From Malus domestica (Eukaryota > Streptophyta > Magnoliopsida > Rosales > Rosaceae): DNA of 64,000 nt. The translations under genes were made by a program, and so were the position numbers. This document shows positions 33,787 to 45,124 of this stretch, piece after piece. The notes below the pieces were generated by a model, which made no database searches, had not been told where the DNA came from, and was given only the letters and a program-made list of their open reading frames with translations. The first letter of the stretch is position 1; the number at the start of each line of letters is the position of its first letter. The stretch covers positions 28,407,501 to 28,471,500 of the forward strand of contig NC_091674.1 of assembly GCF_042453785.1 (NCBI RefSeq), given 5' to 3'.

Positions 33787-34010
33787 TTCCAAACAAACTC
33801 ATTTTATTATAAATAGATGTGTGAGGTCGAGTTTTGCCTACACATATAGAAGTAGTCAATTGTCTATGTAGCTCGTGAAAACGAATTTGACTATTCGTTT
33901 CCAAACAAACTCATTTTATTATAAATAGACGTGTGAGGTCGAGTTTTGCCTACACATATAGAAGTAGTCAATTGTCTATGTTAGGTCAAGAAAACGAATT
34001 TGACTATTCG
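33787..34010. repeat. 112-bp tandem duplication
   Basis: Two adjacent copies beginning TTCCAAACAAACTCATTTTA and running through GAGGTCGAGTTTTGCCTACA and CAATTGTCTATGT, with only a few differences. No function is evident. Confidence 0.85.
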
Positions 34011-34183
34011 TTTGCCTACTTCAAACTGTCATCTTTTAGTCGTTTGTCTAATCGCACTTTACAATGACTTTTTTTCAAGTACAAATAATACTCTTACAAT
34101 GAGGCCTCGTTTGGTACGCTATTTTAGGCATCGGATAGGACTAATAATATGGAGCCGGATGGTTGACGTCCATATATATTAAA

Positions 34184-35545
34184 GGGTAAAAGACTGTTTA
34201 CTACCCTTATGTTTCGTGGTTTTCAACATTTAGTACATTAAGTTTTTTTCATCTCAGATTCATACCTAAAGTGTAAATTTTGGGACAGTCTCATACATCC
34301 ATTAGTCAAATTGTTAAATATGCCGTTAATTGTGACGTGGCGCCCATGTGGACAATGAATGGGCGCCACGTGTCATCCATGTTTTTTTTTCTTTTCTTCT
34401 TTTTCTTCCTTCTTCTTCTTCCTCCGATTGCAACTTTATTTTTTCTTCCTTCTTCTTCTTCCTTCGACTACAACTTTTTTTTTTCTTCCTCCTTCTCCTT
34501 CTTCATTCCTCCTACTTCCTTCCCCTTCTTCTCCTTTTTCCTTATTCTTCCTTCTCCTTCTCCTTCTTCTTCTTCTTCTTCTTCTTCCTCCGAATCTAGG
34601 GAATTTTTTTTTTTTCCTTCTTCTTCCTCCTTCTTCCTTCTCATTCCTCCTACTTCTTCCTTCCTCTTCTTCCTCCGAATCTGGGTTGCACATTCGGTTT
34701 TTTTTTTATTTTTACTTCTTTCTTCTTTCTTCCGCTTCCTCCTTCTTCCTCCTTTCCTTCTTCTTCTTCTTCTTCTTACTCCGACTGCAACCTTTTTTTT
34801 TTTTTTTGAGAAAGATGAAGAAGAAGGAAGAAGGAAGAAGGAGAAGAAGGGGAAGGAAGAAGGAGGAAGGAAGAAGGAAGAAGAAGAAGAAAAGTTGTAG
34901 TCGGAGGAAGAAGAAGAAAGAAGAAGAAAAAAAAACCTTCATCTTCCCCAGATTCGGAGAAAGAAGAAGAAGAAGAAGGAAGAAGGATAAGAAGGAAAGG
35001 AAGAAGGAGGAAAGAGAAAGGAAGAAGGAGAAGAATGAGGAAGAAAAAAAAAAGTTGCAGCTGGAGGAAGAAAAAGGAAAAAAAAAAAAAACCGAATCTG
35101 CAACCCAAATTTGGAGGAAGAAGAAGAAGAAGAAGAAGAAAGGAAAAAAAAAAAAAACCTTCCCCATATTTGGAGGAAGAAGGAGAAGGAGAAAGAAGAA
35201 GAAGGAAAAGAAGGAGAAGAAGGGGGAAGGAAGAAGGAGGAAGGAGAAGGAAGACGGAGAAGAAGGGGAAGGAAGAATGAGGAAGAAAAGGAAAAAAAAA
35301 AGTTGCAGTCGGAGGAAGAAGAAGAAAGAAGAAAAGATAAAAAAAAAACGTGGATGACACGTGGCGCCTATTCATTGTCCACATGGGCGCCACGTCACAA
35401 TTAACGTAGATTTAACAGTTTGACTAACGGATATATGAGACTATCCCAAAATTTACACTTTAGGTATAAATCTGAGACGAAAAAAACTTGATGTACTAAA
35501 TGTTGAAAACCACAAAATATAAGAGTAGTAAACAGTCTTTTACCC
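34184..35545. mobile_element. 1.36-kb palindromic foldback element (Mutator-like)
   Basis: The ends GGGTAAAAGACTGTTTACTA are exactly inverted at the right. The inverted arm continues for about 200 bp each side, including the GTGACGTGGCGCCCATGTGG block. A perfect 9-bp target duplication TATATTAAA flanks it (34175-34183 and 35546-35554). Inside the arms the left half is a TTC/CTT pyrimidine run (34381-34795) and the right half a GAA purine run (34810-35350), so nearly the whole element can fold on itself. Within each run, units with CCTCCGA(C/T)TGCAAC recur. Long frames here are low-complexity artefacts. The TSD length and foldback form point to a MULE-type element. Confidence 0.85.
34381..35350. 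repeat. Mirror polypyrimidine/polypurine tracts
   Basis: Roughly 415 bp of (TTC)-rich sequence followed, after a short T-run centre near 34800, by about 540 bp of (GAA)-rich sequence. It combines a hairpin-forming inverted repeat with a triplex-prone purine/pyrimidine asymmetry. Confidence 0.85.
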
Positions 35546-35947
35546 TATATTAAATAGTCATCGGATTAAATAGTCATGCCCCACCTATTTTATGCGGTGT
35601 ACACCCGTTTAGTTGTACACTCTGAAACCACTGTATTATTTAGTCGAGTAGAAAACACTCTTGCTCGCTTGCTCTCTCCATCCCTCTCATCGCTCTCTCT
35701 CTCTCTCGTCCCTCTCGTATCGCTTGCTCGAGAATCTCATGTTCTTCTTCTTGCCTCTCAATTCTCCCCTTCTATTTTTCTTGCAATTTTCCGCGGCGGT
35801 TGCTGGTGGGATTGCTGCACGTAATTGGAGAAGAGGTAGAACGAGAGTTGCTGGACGTCGCGCTAGGCTTCTTCCTTGAAAGCTTTATAAAGGAGTTGAT
35901 CCTCGTCCAAGTCGTCGCCGCCACTCGACATTGATGGGGATCATGTC

Positions 35948-35974
35948 CCTCTCTCTCTCTCTCTCTCTCTCTCA
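35948..35974. repeat. CT dinucleotide repeat
   Basis: About thirteen CT units inside the PIF-like element copy 2. A second CT-rich stretch lies at 35695-35712. Confidence 0.8.
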
Positions 35975-37061
35975 CAACTCAATTTTGCAATTTCAAATTT
36001 CGAATTTCTGAAAAATCCAAAAAAATTGTGAATGTAGAAGGATCTGAACTTGTTTTCCACTAGAAAATTGAGATCCAATTATATCACACAGCTATGTATT
36101 TACACCAATTATGGTTGGCATTCTATTCAAATTGTTTACCACTAGAAAATTGAGAGATTTCATATGGGTTTTTGGATTAAATAGTAATTGATTTTTTGTT
36201 ATGAGGTAATTAAACTCAAAATTGTGAGAGAATTCATTTGGGCTTTTGAAGGTAATTGAAGGTGGTGATGGATTGATGATAGATTTAAAATTAGGTTTTC
36301 TTGGGAAATATTTCAAATTGAGAAAGATGATAGGTTTTCCTGGGAATTGATAATGGGATTTGATGAGAATCGATAATAGGATTTCAAAATTATGAAAGGT
36401 TTCATCTGGGCAATTTCATCAGGGAAAGATTATGGAGAGAATAAGCCGATGACCTAGGTTTTTTTTTTTTACTCTTATACCAAACACAATATAAATAATA
36501 TGGTAATTAGTCTAATATTACACCAAATGTCCGACTAATTTAGTCAGTCATATCCGATGACTATATATCTTATCCAACTGAAATAGTCAGTACAGTCTAA
36601 GCTGTCAAACGAGGCCTAAAAGGTACAAATAAAACGGTCAATCCGTATTGAAATAGCACGAGATACCTCTTCATTTGGTCTCACTTGTTACAAGTCTTCG
36701 TTTGGTCTCACATGTTGTAAGGTTGTGTTATTGTAGGTTATCATTTGGTCTAATATGATTTTATGTTAGTTTTACTTGTTGATAGGTTTAATAAGTAGGT
36801 CTAATACGACAATGTTAATATGTTCCACTTTTAAAATATATTTCATTATTTCTTAATATTCTACTTATATAGATTGTTATACAGTCTTTCTCATCTACCA
36901 GGAGAGGCACTCACATGAGATGCCCATATGGAAAACAAAAGCGAAATTGAAATAACGTAAGGGCAGTGGCCGATTCAGGATTTTAAATTCGGGGGGATCC
37001 CTAATGAAGGTCAAAAAATTTATAGACAAAATTAACATTGAAAAGTTAAATATAATACATT

Positions 37062-37240
37062 TCATTCAAAAATCATAAGCAAAACAACATTACAAGCTAT
37101 AAAATCATAATTCAAGTGTCCACGACGAGGTTTCATAGTCTGAAAATGTTCCATGATAGCTTCATTACCAATATATGAAAAGCCATATTTCTCAATGTAA
37201 ACAACTAAACTGTCACTCAACCATCTTTCTGAACAAATAG
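37062..37240 (-). pseudogene. hAT transposase C-terminal fragment
   Basis: The minus-strand translation reads SERWLSDSLVVYIEK, then a segment with NEAIMEHFQTMKPRRGHL. This matches the C-terminal end of TTF/KIAA1586-type plant hAT transposases just after the dimerisation region. The N-terminal and catalytic parts are missing. It lies 100 bp from the left end of the hAT remnant, as expected for a transposase ending near a terminus. Confidence 0.6.
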
Positions 37241-38296
37241 ATGGTGCTATTGGGCCAATTGTTAAAAATGGTCCTATTTTCTTTCGGACAATACTTGGGT
37301 ACCGAACAGTCAGTACCTAATTTCACTGACTATCTATGTGGCCCAATAAGTTTGAACCATCTGTCAATCCAAAGACATTGTCATCTCTGTAACCAAACAC
37401 AAATCCATGATTTAAACCAGAGACCAAACAATAGTCTTTTTCCTCTCCAACAAGTTTGCCAAGATCTTCACAGCCGGCCACCATGAACTCTTCGACTCCA
37501 CCATTTCAAGACGTCACCAATCTTGTCCCCTACAGCCACATCGAGCTCGATCATCGGCCATTCGTAATCCTTGTCGTCACAAGTTGGCAACATCCACGTC
37601 AAACCCACATAGCTGCGTCGTCGTCAAACTCATTGCAGTGGTTGGAAAAGGGATTGGGGTGGTAGGGGGGAGAGAATATGGAGGAAAGAAGATGGGCTGA
37701 AGAAAATACCATAGCCATGGCATGAAGATTAGCAGACATCGAAGAAGAAATGTTCTATTTGGTATTGGGTTTAAAGGGGTCCCGAAATGACACGCCTCGA
37801 TCCCGATATTCCACAATTACCAGGATAGGCACGTACTAGCCGACACCCGAGGATGACGAAAGCCATTTATTGAATGCATGAGGACTAAAATATGAATAAC
37901 ATAAAAGAAATTTAAATATAATTAATGTGCAAATAAGGAACGTGTTCAGAGCATACAACTAACTAGAACACTAAAAGAAATAATATAAATTTGAATGAAT
38001 AAAAGAATGGGTCTTACACCTAGAGGACTCGAAGGTGCCGATGCGGAAGTGTCTTGATACCGGGATTGTATGCCTTAGTTCTAAGTCCTGAAGGGGGCAC
38101 AAAACAAACATGAGTGGACCAAGTTGATATATATATATATATAGTAAAACAGTTATCAACATACTAACCCCCGGGTTTTATAAAAACACATATAGCATGA
38201 TAAATAAAATAGGTTTTCCGAAACCTAACATGTCGTGTAATGTCTCAAATCATATCTCGTATATATCGTAATCACTAGTGAATGTCCAATATCCTT

Positions 38297-38435
38297 CCAG
38301 GCCCCATGCCAGCTCCTCGTCTTTGTGCCAATTGCCAGAGGAAAATCACCCTCAGGCCCCGTGCCAGCTCCCCGTCCCTATGCTAATAGCCAAAGGAAAA
38401 CTATCTTCAGGCCCTATGCCAACACCATAACAGTC
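38297..38435. repeat. Imperfect tandem repeat, about 52-bp unit
   Basis: Three copies starting CAGGCCC(C/T)(A/G)TGCCA and continuing through CTCC(T/C)CGTC and GCCA(A/G)AGGAAAA. It lies inside the LTR-like unit. Confidence 0.7.
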
Positions 38436-40398
38436 GTCCGGGACAGAATCTATCCCTCGTCCCGTAATGGAATTGAGACCACTGGGTAAGTACAAAGCTA
38501 TTGAACATACATTTATTTGAAAAGCAACTTCATAGTATAAAGTCATCCATCATATATACTATCAAGAGGTGTTCTAAATATGTTATAAATAGTATATCGT
38601 CATCCATCAGATATTCTATAAAGAACACGGGTTATAGGAAAAATAGTAATAATTCAATTTAGCCTCAGTAAGCATATTATCTCAAAGCGTTTCATAGAAC
38701 ATAATTGTTAAATCATGTTTTTCCATGTATGCATTTCTACTATTAAAACATGCATTTTAGAAGGGGTCCACTCACAGATACTTAGCTGTCGAAGAGCCAC
38801 GCAAACTAGCGGAGACAACGTCACAATAAATTGCCCTTAAGCACATAAAGGGTACAATTAATAAAACTCTATTATAACAATTGAATTTGGAAAAATGGAC
38901 ATTGGAAACGGATTTAGGACGTCGAATTACCCTAAGAAGACCCGGTTAAATTTCGTGAAAGTCAACACAAAGAATATTCCCCATAAAGGGTATGGGCCAG
39001 TTAGGGTTTAGAGTTTGAAAGGGTAAAGGGTTTAGGCTTAGACTTTTAGGTGGGTTGGGTTTGGGGTTTAGTTGGGCTTAGGGGGTTTAAAGTCACGGGC
39101 CTAAGGCCCGACTTCCAAACGGCCTAAGGGCTTTAAGCCCACAAGGGTTTTGGGGTTTTAAGAGAAAAGGTCTTAGGGCCCTAACAGACACAGCACAAGG
39201 ACCTTTAATTTAAATAAAATAAAATAAAATAAAACAAAACTAAAAAGAAAAGGTTTAGGCCTTGGTTTTTAAACTAAAAGAGTTTAGGGCTTTAACATAT
39301 AAGGCCCAAAGGCCTTTAAAACCAAAAATAAATAAAACAGAAAAATAAAAAGGGTTAGGTTGGGCTCGGCAGGAATGGCCAGAAGGCCTCAGAGGTTTCT
39401 TGGGCTAGGTTTCACGCTGGAGAGGAAGGCCAGAGTTTCGGCAGAAAATTAGACACACTTTAAATGCTCAAACTTTGTCAATACTCAATGAAATCAAGTG
39501 ATTTAAAAACAAAAATCATAGTTCTCAACGAGACGAAGATAATGTTACCTCGCACGACGTCTAACTCGTCGTGGTTTGGCCGAAAAATGCCTCGAAAGTC
39601 ATAGAGGTTGCCAAAAACTGAGTAAGATTCAAATGGATATAACTTCTTCAATACTCAACGAAATTGGGTGAACAAAAAGAAAAGTTGTAGTACTCAGCGA
39701 GACGAAGAGAATGATAGCTTGAACGCCTGCCAACTCACTGTGGTTTGGCAAAAAATTGGCTCGAAAGTGACGGGCTCATCGCTGGAATCCGGGGAAGTGA
39801 TCCGAGTTCATTTTTTGCGTTCAAATACACCAACCCACTTCAAAGATAACCTAAATTACTTCTAAAACACGATCTACTAGATTTTAAAAGGTTTTGGAAC
39901 GTTACCTTCACTAAGATCGGCAAGGTCTTTGCTGGGGAAAATCACAGTTCCTCGCCGAAGCCCATTGGCTCAACGACAGTAGCTGGGTTCGACATAGGGT
40001 GGTTTTGGTGGGGTGGTGTCGTCTTCGTTGGTGTGGTGTGGAAGTGAGGGTGTGTGGGTTGGTTCATGGGTAAAGAGAGAGAATACAGAAAATGGGGTCG
40101 GGGGAAATAGAGAAAAAGAAGAGAGTGTGAGGGAGAATTGAGAGAGAGAAAGATAGAGAGAAATACTTTTCAGAAAAATAAAAGAAAATGGGAAGGGAAC
40201 CGGGGGACAAATCAGAAGTTGGGCCCCTTGGGCTCACCAATTAAGATCCAAAAACCATTTTTAAAAGAAAAAGATCTAGCCCAAGGTGAAATTTCACGAA
40301 AATACCTCATTTGTTCCGATAAAATCGGGTTGTTAGATCTCACATCGCCCAGGGGAGCGGATCCTCTATGTCTTATATGTACATGCTCACCTCCTATA

Positions 40399-40516
40399 GC
40401 ACGAGGCCTTTTGGGAGCTCACTGGCTTCGGGTTTCGTAGGAACTCCGAAGTTAAGCGAGATTGGGCTAGAGCATTCCCAAGATAGGTGACTTACTAGGA
40501 AGTTCTGCTCTCGTGT
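40399..40516 (+). repeat. 5S rRNA-like segment inside LTR
   Basis: GAACTCCGAAGTTAAGCGAG, TTGGGCTAGAG, AGATAGGTGAC and TAGGAAGTTCT follow plant 5S rRNA order and spacing, including the box A, intermediate element and box C regions of the polymerase III promoter. The first third and several stem bases differ from 5S, so this is not a functional 5S gene. LTRs carrying 5S-like domains are known for Cassandra-type elements. Confidence 0.8.
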
Positions 40517-42027
40517 GTTTCTAGAAACAAAACTGTGGGGGCGTGCCCGGGGCCCAAAGTGGACAATATCGTGTTACGGCAGAGGCGGAGCTCGGGTTGG
40601 GATGTGACACGAAAGCTGCAACTTGCACAGCACATACCTTGTGTTCGAGTATGAAAGGTCCCCGAAATTTTTTTTGTAGCAATCCGCTACTACTTAAGGG
40701 TAATGTTATCCAAACATTTTTTTTATTCTCACATATTTCTCTCAATCTTCTGTCATGAGAACAAATGAATTGAACAATATTGATGATAAAAAATTAACAA
40801 GAGTTCGTGGAATTAAAAATGTGTGAATACACCTTTCGCACGTGAAGCGATATAGAGGAAGCCACACGTCCATCTCCCATGCAAATACAAAGTAGTTCGG
40901 GCCTAACCCAAAAACTAGCCTGGGCCTATCATTATCAGCCCAATCCTCAGCCAGAGGCCTTGAAATCATCATCCACCATATCTTTTTCCTACTCCAACTT
41001 TGGCCCAAGAGCTTCTTGCATTTATCAATAAACCCAAAAGGCCTAAATATATGAAAAATAATTAAAACAAAAAGGGATTTTATATTAGCACTCTGCTTAA
41101 CGTCATTAGAATTTAATATTATATGACCTATGTACTCTACTATGCAATGATAATTTTGACCTTACTAAATTTAAAAAAAATAAAAATTTTCTAAATACAA
41201 CCCAAATCACGTTTAACGTATTATTTATCTTCTTCAATTATCAAAACTCCTCACACTCTCCATTGTTGAACAAAAGGTAAGACTTCATATTTTTCATTGT
41301 TTTAGTGATTTCAATGATATCGATAATTATTAAATCTAGCTTTTGCTGCGTTATTTAAGCTTCTCCACTCTTATTCATCTTTTAGAGAATACATGAAGAA
41401 CATTCAAATGAAGTCTCAAATCATTTAAGCTTCTCCGTTATTCACCTTTTAGGGTAGCTTTGAAATTGTTATTATCATTATTGAAAAACACGCTCAAATG
41501 AATCTAAACATTTTTCAAATCATTTAATTTGAAATCATTCGATAAACTAAACGTTCAAATGATTTGAAATCATTTGGCACTAAATGCTCAAATGTTTAAA
41601 TTCAGTCCCTAAAAATTAAAAATGAGTATTATAAGATTTTAAAAATGTGGTATATGTAGAAAACGTAAGGTTTATGTTGAGAATGTGGGGCGTGAGGGAA
41701 TATAGGGAAGTATGTGGGGTGTATTAAGATAGATTTTAATTAAAAAGGCAAATGTGAGGTGTATTAAATATGTGAGGTTTATTCAACAATATGTGGGGGT
41801 GTTAATATGGATGTGAAGACAAATTAATTTGGATTCGTAATTCTAATGTTTTGTCAAAGGTAGATTGATATATAACATGCTAAAATTATGAGGAGAGTTT
41901 CTTACATAAAACTTCGAACATATGTCCGACTACACTCAAGTGGTTCTCGAGTAAAAGACGTCAATCACTTAGCAATATAGGGAGCAACACAACTTCTTAT
42001 AAGCATGGACAATGTGTGACAATCTGC

Positions 42028-42165
42028 TTTGATACCATGCAAAAAGTTAGAGTTCCACCATAAAATCATTTGGCAAAATAAGAAATAGTCCAACTCATTA
42101 TAAGCTCTTGCATAGTTTGGTCACTCATTGTCATGTGTGACTTTATTCTCACATTCTCACACATC
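42028..42165 (-). mobile_element. Short LTR with tRNA-Met primer-binding site
   Basis: On the minus strand a TG...CA stretch of about 125 bp (TGTGAGAATGTG to AACTTTTTGCA) is followed directly by TGGTATCAAAGCAGA, a close match to the initiator-tRNA-Met primer-binding site. This arrangement is typical of TRIM or copia elements. No coding part is seen. Confidence 0.6.
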
Positions 42166-43365
42166 GGAGTGCTATAAGTCAGTTGACTTAATCCATTGAC
42201 ACTTAAGTTCGATCTAATATAGATTAGCATGCCTTAACCACCAAGTTTATTTAGATAAATAAACCCTCTTCAAAGTACTTATGAGAGATTTGGCAAGGTG
42301 TGTAGATAGGATCCAAACAATAACGTACGTAATCAACTGAAAATATAATTAGTAAAGATGGTGCAGTTTCTTGGTGGATTAATGTTACAACAAAAGACAA
42401 TACGATTAAGTCAAAATAATCTTCCTGCTCACCTGAGTTCATGGTAGCAGTATAACTTCAGGCAAGAAAGCAATGGATGTTTTGGTGAGTTTCCACTCAA
42501 AATGTGGAGAGATTCTTGGTTTTTGTGTGTGTGGCTTTGGTGAACAGATGACGTGACATCGAAACCCTCACACAAAAATGCCTCCAAGTTGAGTTTAAAA
42601 TTAGATAGTTTTTTAGGAAAACTAATGAAAATGATTTGAAAATTTTGAGTTTTAACGATAAAAATAAAATAAAGGGTAAAGTAAATAGTACCAGGATTGA
42701 CTTTTTAGTGTAAAAATATGGGTTTTCGTTAAAGTGAACAGTATCATGAGCTTTTCATCTTATCTTTTAGTGTATAATACCAGGATTCCCTAGTTTTTTC
42801 ATAGACTGAGCTAGTAATTGATGGAAATACGAATCAAATCGGTATTGCAAGTTTTTTTCATAGGAAAGGGTATCAAATATGTAGGGGCCTGGCACACGAA
42901 TTTCTTCTTATCTTTTAGTGTATGCATCTTTTTCGTCTCTTTTTTTTTTAATTTTTGTGTGCAACCTTTGTTATTTAATCATTTTTCTCTTGTATATATA
43001 TAAATCATTAGATGATGAAACTAATACATTGTATTATTGAAGAACCAAATATGAATAATAGGGGTTGTCACAGATTACAACCCATATATGTGGTCTTTAA
43101 TTTTTCACAATAAGAAAAATGAAAAAGCAATTGATCCAATAATTAATTTGGTAGATCGAACAACTCTTTGGCAAATAAAGTTCAAAATCAAAATAATTAA
43201 AAACAGTCACTTGATGTGTATTCTTGATTAATTTATTGTCAACTTTATGCAATGATGTATATATCTCACTTGTTGGAAAAGGTCGTTAATCGCAATTAGG
43301 GTGTATATTTATTATATTTTGGTCGTTTGTATTAAAGAAAAAAGTTTATTCAACAAAGCTAATTT

Positions 43366-43637
43366 TGTTGTACGCCTATTTTACTGAGGGAAAAGCAAGG
43401 GAGAGAACTAGCGGCAAGGAGAAGAGAGAAAAGGGCTCAAGGGATTCGTGAGTGTTATTCATCATGCATTGTGTCTTTATTTATATGTTTTTATTTATAC
43501 TAATAAGGGAGAAATAAATTTGTTCTCCAAGTAATACATGTTATACATGGAAACTATCTAAAAGATACTGCAGAATCCTACATATAATTCACTAGGATTT
43601 AAACAATCACACTCTTAACGATGCTTGGATTGCAACA
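43366..43637 (-). mobile_element. Copia-like 3' LTR
   Basis: On the minus strand the polypurine tract CTCAAGGGGG (43638-43647) is followed directly by TGTTGCAATCC, and the 272-bp unit ends GGCGTACAACA. The TGTTG/CAACA inverted ends and a TATAAATAAA promoter-like word support an LTR. The internal region upstream (43648 onward) is degenerate and has no intact frame. Confidence 0.65.
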
Positions 43638-44755
43638 CCCCCTTGAGTGTGTAAATACTCAAGTAAATTACGCATCAGATTTTCATGTGATGATGTAGAA
43701 ATAGTTGATGAAGTAGTATTGTCAAGTCGGCACAATAAGCGAATGCGAGGCTAATAAATAACAAAAGAATACATAAGTAATAAAACTCACAAAACTTGGC
43801 TATAGTAAAACACAAGGTAGAATAAATCTCACAATCTATGGATAAAAGTGAGAAGTTGTATTAAGTCAAAACTAAACGTTTTCAGGACGCAAGTAGAATG
43901 CATACAGAGGTATAACCAACCCATAATAAATGTCTCGTTAAAACCTCTCTAATCTAGATAGGGTCCACCAATACATGTGGAACTCTTATTAAAAATGTTA
44001 TACGAAAAATGCAATAAAAGTTATCATTTTTGTTGTTTATTTATGTGAAGTCCACGTGGAATGTAGCTAGGTGAACTCATAGTCCTTATACAACACATTT
44101 TGGTTTAAATTATCTTCAAGTTAGAAGGTCACCACAAACACAGACACTTCACCAAAGCAGGGAAGTAAGCACCCAACCAAGTCAAAAGTCTGCGCACCAA
44201 GCTCAGCCGCATGATGAAGACGATAATCCCTCATCATCTTTGTATTTATTGGGCCATCGGATTAAGGCTTCTCACCTAAACATACCCAGTCATGTTGATT
44301 AACTCAGCAGAATTTCACTAATATTATTTCATTTAATTATTTAAATCAATAAATTTTAAAAACCATTTCCTCTCACACTAACACAATTTCTCCATTAATA
44401 ACACTTTTCTTAAAAGTTCAGTCAAGTTTCTCGACGACATATTTATAAGACGTATAGAAATGTAAAATCAAGTTATTGACATGTCAATAACATATGCGAC
44501 ACAATGGTTATCAAATTATTGAACAACCGGGAGCAATTTATTTACGATACTTAGTTAACATTCATAAAAATTTTCTAATGAATTATGAGTTTGATACATT
44601 ATGTTTAGCAAAAAGATGAATATTTCTTGCTCATTATCAGACAATCACTTATTCACAAACCTTCTATGGGGGCTAATAGTTTTCATTTCCCATCTCATGG
44701 AAAACCCTTTTCGCTCCCTTTTCTTTATCCCTCTAATTGCATTAGAGAAAAAAAT

Positions 44756-45124
44756 GGCATTTTAGCCAAAATGGTCGCTAAGATTGACATAACTCCTCAA
44801 TTTGGTCCCTGAGATTTGAAATCAATAGAAGCGGTCCTTACGTTTGTCCACCATCAATCATTTTGGTCATTCTGTGAAAAATTTATGTTAAATAAAGACC
44901 AAAATGACAAAAATACCTTCAATTTAGTAAACAATGGGCCAAAATAATTCAACAAAATTAGAGGATATTTTTGTCATTTTAGTCTTATTTAGCAGAGATT
45001 TTTCATGCAAGGACCAAATGATTGACGTGGACAAACTCATGGATCATTTCTATAGATTTTAAATCTCAAGAACAAAAGTAAAGAGTTATGTCAATCTAAG
45101 AAGCCATTATTTTGTTAAAAAGCC
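44756..45124. mobile_element. Mutator-type MITE, 369 bp
   Basis: Long inverted arms: GGCATTTTAGCCAAAATGG at left is mirrored imperfectly at right, with further paired words such as TTGACATAACTC/GAGTTATGTCAA and GGTATTTTTGTCATTTT-type sequence. Flanks (G/A)AAAAAAAT give an 8-9 bp target duplication. Confidence 0.7.

Larger units (their letters stand above)
31405..34102. other. Intergenic, repeat-bearing, no gene
   Basis: No coding sequence is recognised. It includes a 36-bp tandem duplication, a 199-bp MITE and a 112-bp tandem duplication, listed separately. The stretch 33556-33800 has MITE-like text (TTTAAAATGACTGAAAAC mirrored by TTTTTAGTCATTTTAAAA). Confidence 0.5.
34103..36616. mobile_element. 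PIF/Tourist-like element, copy 2, interrupted
   Basis: Termini GGCCTCGTTTGG (left) and its exact inverse CCAAACGAGGCC-type right end (AAACGAGGCC). Flanks TGA/TAA suggest a 3-bp duplication with one change. Subterminal sequence matches the copy at 17359-18314. Without the nested element at 34184-35545 it would be about 1.14 kb. The right interior contains CTC-rich sequence and short frames without a credible protein. Confidence 0.65.
37788..40609 (-). mobile_element. 2.8-kb LTR-like unit with 5S-like segment (solo LTR)
   Basis: The unit begins TGACACGCCTCGATCCC and ends GGGATGTGACA, so it has TG...CA ends. It is flanked by a perfect 5-bp duplication CGAAA (37783-37787 and 40610-40614), the hallmark of LTR retrotransposon integration. 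No gag or pol sequence is seen within. Read on the minus strand it starts TGTCACATCCC, followed by a 5S-rRNA-like stretch. Internal tandem structure (about 52-bp units near 38300-38430, about 180-bp units near 39480-39780) is non-coding. The simplest reading is a solo LTR of a large retrotransposon. A non-autonomous LARD-like element is the alternative. Confidence 0.65.
36964..40692. mobile_element. hAT-type element remnant hosting a nested LTR unit
   Basis: The left end CAGTGGCCGATTCAGGATTT has the CAGTGGC-style start of plant hAT elements. The right end TCCGCTACTA is its inverse at 7 of 10 positions. Flanks CGTAAGGG (36956-36963) and CTTAAGGG (40693-40700) form an 8-bp duplication with one change, the hAT length. 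A transposase C-terminal fragment lies near the left end. Removing the nested 37788-40609 unit leaves about 0.9 kb, so this is a deleted, non-autonomous copy. Confidence 0.6.

Noticed and set aside
34280-35393. Several 150-330-codon frames rich in Phe/Ser/Leu or Glu/Lys/Arg
   Set aside because: They arise from the TTC/GAA repeat arms of the palindromic element and are low complexity in every frame.
40399-40516. A genuine 5S rRNA gene
   Set aside because: Only the middle and 3' promoter blocks match. The 5' third and several paired bases differ, and it lies inside an LTR-like unit.
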